DNA of 33,406 nt from JAJTHJ01 sp046316025 (GTDB lineage Bacteria > Pseudomonadota > Gammaproteobacteria > Burkholderiales > Burkholderiaceae_F), in the NCBI GenBank assembly GCA_046316025.1, contig JBKCXU010000149.1, positions 1-33,406 of the forward strand. Reading direction: 5' to 3'. Of this stretch, positions 28,796 through 33,406 are shown one piece after another (positions within the stretch are counted from its first letter, which is position 1; the number at the start of each line of letters is the position of its first letter). The translations under genes were made by a program, and so were the position numbers. The notes beneath the pieces are model-generated. The model was not told where the DNA came from. It ran no database searches and worked only from the letters and a program-made list of their open reading frames with translations.

Positions 28796-29161
28796 TCATT
28801 GTTTTTCTTGCTCGATCAGAACCCAAAGCGGCGCCTGCCGCGTTCCCGCGTTGCGGATCGCCTTGCCCGACAGGGAAGAAATCAGGTTGTGCACTTTGCC
28901 CAACTTCTGCGCCGGCGTCAGCACCTCCGGCAGCTTGTCGAGCAGCAGCCGGTCGATGTCGCCGCGCGAGACCGGGCCGTGCGTGCGCACCAACTCGACG
29001 ATCATGTCCCGGTAGTAGCGGCTGTCGAAGCCGCGGTTGCGGATGTGCTGCGCTTTCTGCCCCGTGGCGGCCGCCACCGGGCCGGCCACCAGCAGATTGG
29101 GGTAGCGCCCCTCCACCAACCCCGCCGCGCGCAGCCGCTTGGCGCCCGCGGCTCGGGGCAC
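28796..29161 (-). pseudogene. C-terminal remnant of a COG2865-type ATP-binding/regulatory gene
   Basis: About 120 residues (KRLRAAGLVEGRYPNLLVAGPVAAATGQKAQHIRNRGFDSRYYRDMIVELV...LLLDKLPEVLTPAQKLGKVHNLISSLS) match the C-terminal winged-helix end of AlbA_2/COG2865-type proteins. The N-terminal two-thirds are missing, and the PIN gene ends 27 bases before the remnant begins. It probably lost its 5' part to rearrangement. A shortened expressed protein from the ATG at 29161 is possible but unlikely. Confidence 0.65.
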
Positions 29162-29188
29162 CCCCCGTCAAGTCGCCCACGGCCAAGC

Positions 29189-29641
29189 CTACGGTACCCG
29201 CATCCCGGTCTGCGGGTTCAACAACTCCAACGCAAGCGTGTCGCGCAGCGGAAGAAACGCTGCCAAGTCCGTGGACATGACGGTCAAGCCCGCCACCCGC
29301 GCAGTCGCTGCAATCCATAGGTCGTTGTGATCGTGCTGTATCGCGAGGCCCTTCGCCTTGGCGTGCGACTTGAGCCGAGCCCACTCCTCGTGAATCTCGC
29401 GTCGCCCAATGGGCAGGACGACGTGTTCGTCGATCACCTCGTCCAGGAGCTTCCGCCGCCTTTCTCCCCAGCTCTGCGAAAAAGCCAGCAACTCTGCGAC
29501 CGAAACCTCGCACAGAGCCGGCCGGAACGGGGAACTCCTCAATCCGAACTGTCGGTCGATGGCTTCCGCTTGCGCGCTGCCTTCGCGCGTCGCGAACAAG
29601 ACCACGTTGGTGTCGAGCAGGTACGGCAGCGGCGCGCTCAT
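29189..29641 (-). CDS. PIN-domain ribonuclease (VapC-like)
   Basis: A 150-residue PIN-domain protein with the expected acidic triad or tetrad: D10 in LLDTNVVLF, E50 in SVAEL, D107 in HNDLWIAATA and D125 in STDLAAF. It probably cleaves RNA with Mg2+/Mn2+. There is no usual small VapB antitoxin immediately upstream. Instead it starts six bases after the stop of the 318-residue unknown gene, so that product may be its partner. Located in the restriction island. Confidence 0.88.
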   Translation of the reverse strand: MSAPLPYLLDTNVVLFATREGSAQAEAIDRQFGLRSSPFRPALCEVSVAELLAFSQSWGERRRKLLDEVIDEHVVLPIGRREIHEEWARLKSHAKAKGLAIQHDHNDLWIAATARVAGLTVMSTDLAAFLPLRDTLALELLNPQTGMRVP

Positions 29642-29647
29642 TCGGCG

Positions 29648-30604
29648 TCAACTCATTGCTTCGACAGCCGCCAGGAACTCTTCGTCGGTTTCCTCGGCCG
29701 GAATACGGCCAAGGATCTTCTCGTAGGCCGACCGCTCGCCGATCTTCAGCCGCAGCAAGCGACTCGTATCGGTCGCCACAATCGCAGCGGGAACGCGCCT
29801 GAAGTACGCATCGCCCTTGGCCGCTGCGGCAATTGCCGAAGCATCCACGCGCAGCAGCGAACCAGAGGGCCTGAATACCGCCTTCCCCTCAATCACCACT
29901 TCGCGATTGAAAAGATCCCTGAGCGTCTCGATCGACCCTTCCCCCTCCCACAGCGCGATGACAACCGCGCCGGGTTCGACGGCGATCTTCATCAAACCTT
30001 GACTCGCCCCCAACACATCCAAGCGGCCGACGATCCGCACTCGCTGAACTGGCGGGATCGCGGCGGATAACTCCGAAGCCGCCTGCGTCACCATCCGATC
30101 CAGAAATGCGGGAACGTCGACGCCCTGCTCGACGAGGGCAATACGATCCAAGTGGCGCGGGGCGACGAACAGCTTGCGATACCGGCTGAATCTCTTCAGC
30201 AATCCCGTATCGAAGCGCGAGCTGTCGCCGCGGCGCGCGGCCACGTCGCGCAGCGACGCGGCAAGCAGATCGAACGCGGTTTGGTCTGCCCGCGGGCCGT
30301 CCTCCCAGAGAGGTCGCTGCCGGAACGCGTCGGGCGCCGCGTCGCCGAGCGTCGGCAACTCGAAGTGCAACAGGGTGGTGTTATCGCCGGTCGCGCTATG
30401 GCCGAGGAAGCGCGTATCAGCTGCGGCTTGCAACTGAGCGGGCACTCGCCCGCGAGCCCGGCTGGAATGCAGAAAGCCCATGCGCACGCTGTCGAGCATG
30501 GTGTCGCGCAGTCCGGTCAGGATCGGCCCGATCAACTCGGGTCTGGGCCGCGGCCCGAGGCCCTCGCGCGCTTCGAGGCGAAAGCTACGTTCGACAGTAT
30601 TCAC
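29648..30604 (-). CDS. Unknown 318-residue protein of the restriction island
   Basis: Predicted from GTG 30602-30604, which overlaps the hsdS stop as GTGA. The sequence begins VNTVERSFRLEAREGLGPRPRPELIGPILTGLRDTMLDSVRMGFLHSSR and ends ILGRIPAEETDEEFLAAVEAMS. It is soluble, mixed alpha/beta, with no motif I recognise. The middle section (VAPRHLDRIALVEQGVDVPAFLDRMVTQAASELSA, then VRIVGRLDVLGASQGLMKIAVEPGAVVIALWEGEG) looks like two small domains. Proteins of this kind occur between hsdS and other genes in some type I islands. The tight coupling to hsdS and the PIN gene suggests a partner role. Confidence 0.8.
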   Translation of the reverse strand: MNTVERSFRLEAREGLGPRPRPELIGPILTGLRDTMLDSVRMGFLHSSRARGRVPAQLQAAADTRFLGHSATGDNTTLLHFELPTLGDAAPDAFRQRPLWEDGPRADQTAFDLLAASLRDVAARRGDSSRFDTGLLKRFSRYRKLFVAPRHLDRIALVEQGVDVPAFLDRMVTQAASELSAAIPPVQRVRIVGRLDVLGASQGLMKIAVEPGAVVIALWEGEGSIETLRDLFNREVVIEGKAVFRPSGSLLRVDASAIAAAAKGDAYFRRVPAAIVATDTSRLLRLKIGERSAYEKILGRIPAEETDEEFLAAVEAMS

Positions 30605-31935
30605 AGCACGTCTCCCGTCCTGCGTGCGTAGGAGCCGAAGTCTAGCGAGCGCGCTGTACCGGTAAAGGCTTGCGCCAATACCGCCTGCCGCAGCGCCTGC
30701 GCGCGTTGCAGGTTCGCATCGACCTCGGCCTCGACCTCGCGGACGATGGACAGGCGGCGGTCCAATTCGGCGACGATGCGGCGCTGCTCGGCGAGCGGCG
30801 GAAGCGGCAGGACGAGCTTGCGGCACGTCGACACTTGCACGTTGTGTTGCCCGGCCGTCGCCTTGGTCGTTCTCTCGATACGGCGCTGGAGCGGCGGCGC
30901 CATGAGCCAGTACGCGAGCAGGCGATTCAAGATGCGCGGCCCCGTGCGGAAAGTGACGATGGCCTGATTGATGTTCCACTCCGGAAAGGCGTCCGGGACG
31001 ACCGACACCTTCCCAAGCGGCGGGCCGACGATGTTCGTCAGCACATCCCCAGGCAGACACCGCGAACGGGCAAGAGGGCCGGCATGAACCGCGCGGCGGA
31101 TGAACGTGGGCTTCACGCTGAAATCCAGAGCACCATCGAAGCCGAGGTTGTAGACCTTGATGAACGGCACCTCGCCCGAACCGCTCGTCATCTCGTCGGC
31201 CTTCGGTGTGGAGCCGCTGGCAACGACTTCGCAGACTTCGGCCATGGCTGCCCACGACCACCCGGCCGGCAAATCGACGGCAGGCGCGAGGTCGGGGTGA
31301 TCGCCCTCGGGCGGCGGCAGCGTTGACCCAAGAAGCTCCCCGCGGACAGCGGCCGAGAGGATGGCAGCTCTCTGACGCGCAAGGTTGGCCTTGACGCGCT
31401 TGAGGTTGACGACGGCCTCGTCGAGGCGGGAGAACTGCTTTTCGATTTCGGCGACGATGCGGCGCTGCTCGTCGAGTTCAACGAGTGGAATCTCGAAGTC
31501 GAGTAGCGCGTTCGTCTCGATAGACGCAACGGTCGTACCGTGCTTCGAGCATTCTTTGAGAATGCGACGGCTGGCTCCCCGCAGCGCATGCGCAACGTAC
31601 TTCGGCAGGACACCTGGCCGCGGAGTCAGCGCCTTGAGGTCTTGGTTGATCGTGACCGGGGTCTTCGTCACTGCGACGGGGAGCGTGTGCGACAGGATAC
31701 CGCTTCGCGTGACGAGGAGCACCGATCCCTCGGGGACCATCGAAACACGACCTTGCTTCACCGCCACCTCGGACACTTGGTCTTCGGACGAAGTGATCTC
31801 GTCGACCTTCATGTCCTTTGGCGACACCCACGGAACGGTCCCAGCGGTCCAGTAGGCAGCGTTGGCCTTGGATGGGGTGTTACCACCGCTCCATACCCCG
31901 AGGTCACGAAGGGCAACCATCGCCGCGCCGCTCAC
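30601..31935 (-). CDS. hsdS: HsdS, type I restriction-modification specificity subunit
   Basis: A 444-residue specificity subunit with two target-recognition domains, each followed by a conserved helix: first TRD about 1-150 with spacer PLVELDEQRRIVAEIEKQFSRLDEAVVNL (150-178); second TRD about 225-380 with PLPPLAEQRRIVAELDRRLSIVREVEAEV (about 381-409). It recognises a bipartite DNA target with HsdM and HsdR. GTG 31933-31935 overlaps the hsdR stop; an ATG five codons inside (MVALRD) is an alternative. Confidence 0.95.
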   Translation of the reverse strand: MSGAAMVALRDLGVWSGGNTPSKANAAYWTAGTVPWVSPKDMKVDEITSSEDQVSEVAVKQGRVSMVPEGSVLLVTRSGILSHTLPVAVTKTPVTINQDLKALTPRPGVLPKYVAHALRGASRRILKECSKHGTTVASIETNALLDFEIPLVELDEQRRIVAEIEKQFSRLDEAVVNLKRVKANLARQRAAILSAAVRGELLGSTLPPPEGDHPDLAPAVDLPAGWSWAAMAEVCEVVASGSTPKADEMTSGSGEVPFIKVYNLGFDGALDFSVKPTFIRRAVHAGPLARSRCLPGDVLTNIVGPPLGKVSVVPDAFPEWNINQAIVTFRTGPRILNRLLAYWLMAPPLQRRIERTTKATAGQHNVQVSTCRKLVLPLPPLAEQRRIVAELDRRLSIVREVEAEVDANLQRAQALRQAVLAQAFTGTARSLDFGSYARRTGDVL

Positions 31936-33406
31936 GCCGCCAACTCCCGATTCAACTCATCGATCACCTTCGGCAGTTCCGCGCCAAAGAGCTGATGCAC
32001 CCGCCCCAGCCCGCCGCGCTGGTCGAAGGGCGCGTAGCCGAAGTCTTCCGCTTCGATGCCGAGGTTGCTGGCGATGTGATCGGCCATCTTCTCCAGCCAC
32101 CAGCGCTGCTCGTCGGTGAAGCGGCGCTTGAACCCATCCCGTCCCCGGCCCTCCCCTTGAAGGGGAGGGAGGGTTTGCTTGCTGCGGCCCTCCCCTTGAA
32201 GGGGAGGGAGGGTTTGCTTGCTGCGGCCCTCCTCTTGAAGGCGCGGGATGTTTTCCTGCTGCGCGATCCACGCGCGGAAGTTGGCCATCACACGCTCGGG
32301 GTAGGGCACGAGTTCGTTGTCCTGGTGCATCGCGTAGCGCACCAGTGAGACGAGGTCGGTCAGGATGCGGCGGCCGCTCGCGCCCTTGACCTTGTCTTTA
32401 TGCAGCGCAGCGTAGGCCTGCCAGAGCTGGCTCTCCGTCCACAGCTGTGGCGGGGCTTGCAGGGCGTCGGCGAGGCGGCGCAGATCGTCGAACTTGAGCG
32501 GCGCCTTGGTCGGGCGGTTGTAGAGGATCTGCAGCGCGGTGATCTCGTCGCGGTGCTGGGCGATAAAGGCTTCAAAGCTCTGCACCAGCGCCTCAGCGCG
32601 CTCGCGCGCCGCGGCGGAAAAGCCGGCCTCCAGCACGCGGTCTTGGGTGACGGTGTCGATCACCAGCTCTTTCTGCTGCTTGAGGTTGAGGATCAGCGTG
32701 CGCAGCGCGGGGCTGGAGAGCGGCGCGACGGCGCGGCGCAATGCAGCCTCCGCCTCGTGGGGGCTGCGGTCTTCGCGCGGGTCCAGCGCCTGCACGATGC
32801 CGCGTGCCAGCGCCTTGAGGTCCGCGCCGCCGGCTTCGGCGGCCAGCCGTGCGCGCTCGGCCTCGCTCAGTTGCGCGTCCAGCCGCGCCAGCCGCACGGC
32901 CACACTGGAGAGCACTTCGGGCTCCACGTTGCCCAGCGCCACGGCTTGCAGCAGCGCATCGAGCGGCACACTCTTTTTCTGGTCCAGCGGGCGGCTGTCG
33001 GTCTTATCGCGCTCGCACACGCCCACGCAGTCGACGATGACAAAGCGGTCTTTGTGCACATGCGCGCCGGGGTTGACGCCGCGCAGGTCGTCGTCGCGGA
33101 TCACGCGGACGCCGCGGCCTTTCATCTGCTCGAAGAAGCTGCGGCTCTTGACGCTGCGCATAAAGACGACGATCTCCACCGGCTTGATGTCGGTGCCGGT
33201 GGCGATCATGTCCACCGTCACGGCCACACGCGGAAAGTAGCTGTTGCGAAAAGCGCTGATCAAGTCCTCGGGCTTGGTGCCGCTGGTTTTGTAGGTGATC
33301 TTTTGGGCGAAGTCGTTGCCCTTGCCAAATTCTTCGCGCAGGATTTCCACAATCTTCTCGGCGTGGTTGTCGTCTTTGGCAAAGATCAGGGTCTTGGGCA
33401 CCTCAG
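31932..33406 (-). CDS. hsdR: HsdR, type I restriction endonuclease subunit (5' end outside window)
   Basis: The C-terminal 489 or so residues of an EcoEI/EcoR124-like HsdR: end of the helicase domain (AVTVDMIATGTDIKPVEIVVFMRSVKSRSFFEQMKGRGVR, including motif VI) and the C-terminal helical assembly domain. The frame is open to the window edge, so the N-terminal nuclease and first helicase domain lie beyond. A 13-residue tandem repeat (EGRSKQTLPPLQG, positions 32147-32247 in DNA) is inserted near the C-terminus. ATP-dependent DNA translocation and cleavage is the known role. Confidence 0.93.
   Translation of the reverse strand, partial: EVPKTLIFAKDDNHAEKIVEILREEFGKGNDFAQKITYKTSGTKPEDLISAFRNSYFPRVAVTVDMIATGTDIKPVEIVVFMRSVKSRSFFEQMKGRGVRVIRDDDLRGVNPGAHVHKDRFVIVDCVGVCERDKTDSRPLDQKKSVPLDALLQAVALGNVEPEVLSSVAVRLARLDAQLSEAERARLAAEAGGADLKALARGIVQALDPREDRSPHEAEAALRRAVAPLSSPALRTLILNLKQQKELVIDTVTQDRVLEAGFSAAARERAEALVQSFEAFIAQHRDEITALQILYNRPTKAPLKFDDLRRLADALQAPPQLWTESQLWQAYAALHKDKVKGASGRRILTDLVSLVRYAMHQDNELVPYPERVMANFRAWIAQQENIPRLQEEGRSKQTLPPLQGEGRSKQTLPPLQGEGRGRDGFKRRFTDEQRWWLEKMADHIASNLGIEAEDFGYAPFDQRGGLGRVHQLFGAELPKVIDELNRELAA
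32147..32247 (-). repeat. 39-bp in-frame tandem repeat in hsdR
   Basis: Two identical 39-base units (32147-32185 and 32186-32224) plus a diverged partial third. Each contains CTCCCCTTGAAGGGGAGG, a short palindrome of the same GC-rich family. As 39 is a multiple of three, copy number can change without breaking the frame. Confidence 0.9.

Noticed and set aside
32147..32247. CRISPR-like repetition
   Set aside because: Direct adjacent copies without spacers, in frame inside hsdR; a tandem repeat, not a CRISPR array. No cas genes seen.

Overview
The window is GC-rich (about two-thirds GC by eye) and reads as chromosomal DNA of a betaproteobacterium, Burkholderiales/Rhodocyclales-like. The evidence is the gene order DUF971-ubiE-Tim44-like-ubiJ-ubiB, a fimU/pilV/pilW/pilX/pilY1/pilE minor pilin cluster and GC-rich palindromic repeats. 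This placement is inference; there is no rRNA to confirm it. Almost every gene lies on the minus strand.

Region 1 (1-15083): a co-directional series of tightly spaced or overlapping genes transcribed leftwards. Type IV pilus minor pilins (fimU-like, pilV, pilW, pilX), a giant 1958-residue PilY1 tip adhesin and a pilE-like pilin are followed by DUF971, ubiE, a Tim44-like membrane protein, a small membrane protein, ubiJ and ubiB. A second fimT-like pilin diverges at 14556. PilY1 carries two unusual insertions: about 18 five-residue repeats ending in Arg, and about 20 CxxxCP repeats.

Region 2 (15255-23162) is the most interesting part. It is a co-directional RNA-repair and tRNA locus: XRE-like regulator, terminator, rrn-like boxA, 17 tRNA genes, rtcB (RNA ligase), tRNA-Gln, HNH endonuclease, a long palindrome, two more tRNA or tRNA-like genes that overlap, an SPFH/slipin gene and a RlaP/YcgL-type nucleotidyltransferase. 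The tRNAs form a nearly one-per-amino-acid set. Only Val, Ile and Trp are unassigned, and two downstream tRNA-like genes have uncertain identity. Many are strongly divergent in the T-loop, D-loop and anticodon loop, yet they covary at tertiary positions: whenever position 55 is G instead of U, the D-loop GG is lost (usually A18-G19). This points to functional, selected RNAs rather than decay. My working model is a self-contained spare tRNA set coupled to RtcB-mediated RNA repair, perhaps against tRNA-cleaving toxins.

Region 3 (23365-33406) is a defence island: hipB with a hipA pseudogene (nonsense codon, 8-bp tandem duplication and a one-base loss), then a dispersed type I restriction-modification system. 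In transcription order it reads hsdR (cut by the window edge), hsdS, an unknown 318-aa protein, a PIN-domain protein, remnants of a COG2865-type gene and of hsdM, an AlbA_2/Schlafen-type ATP-binding protein, and a complete hsdM. A GC-rich palindromic repeat also found beside ubiB sits in frame inside hsdM, and a related 39-bp tandem repeat sits in frame inside hsdR.
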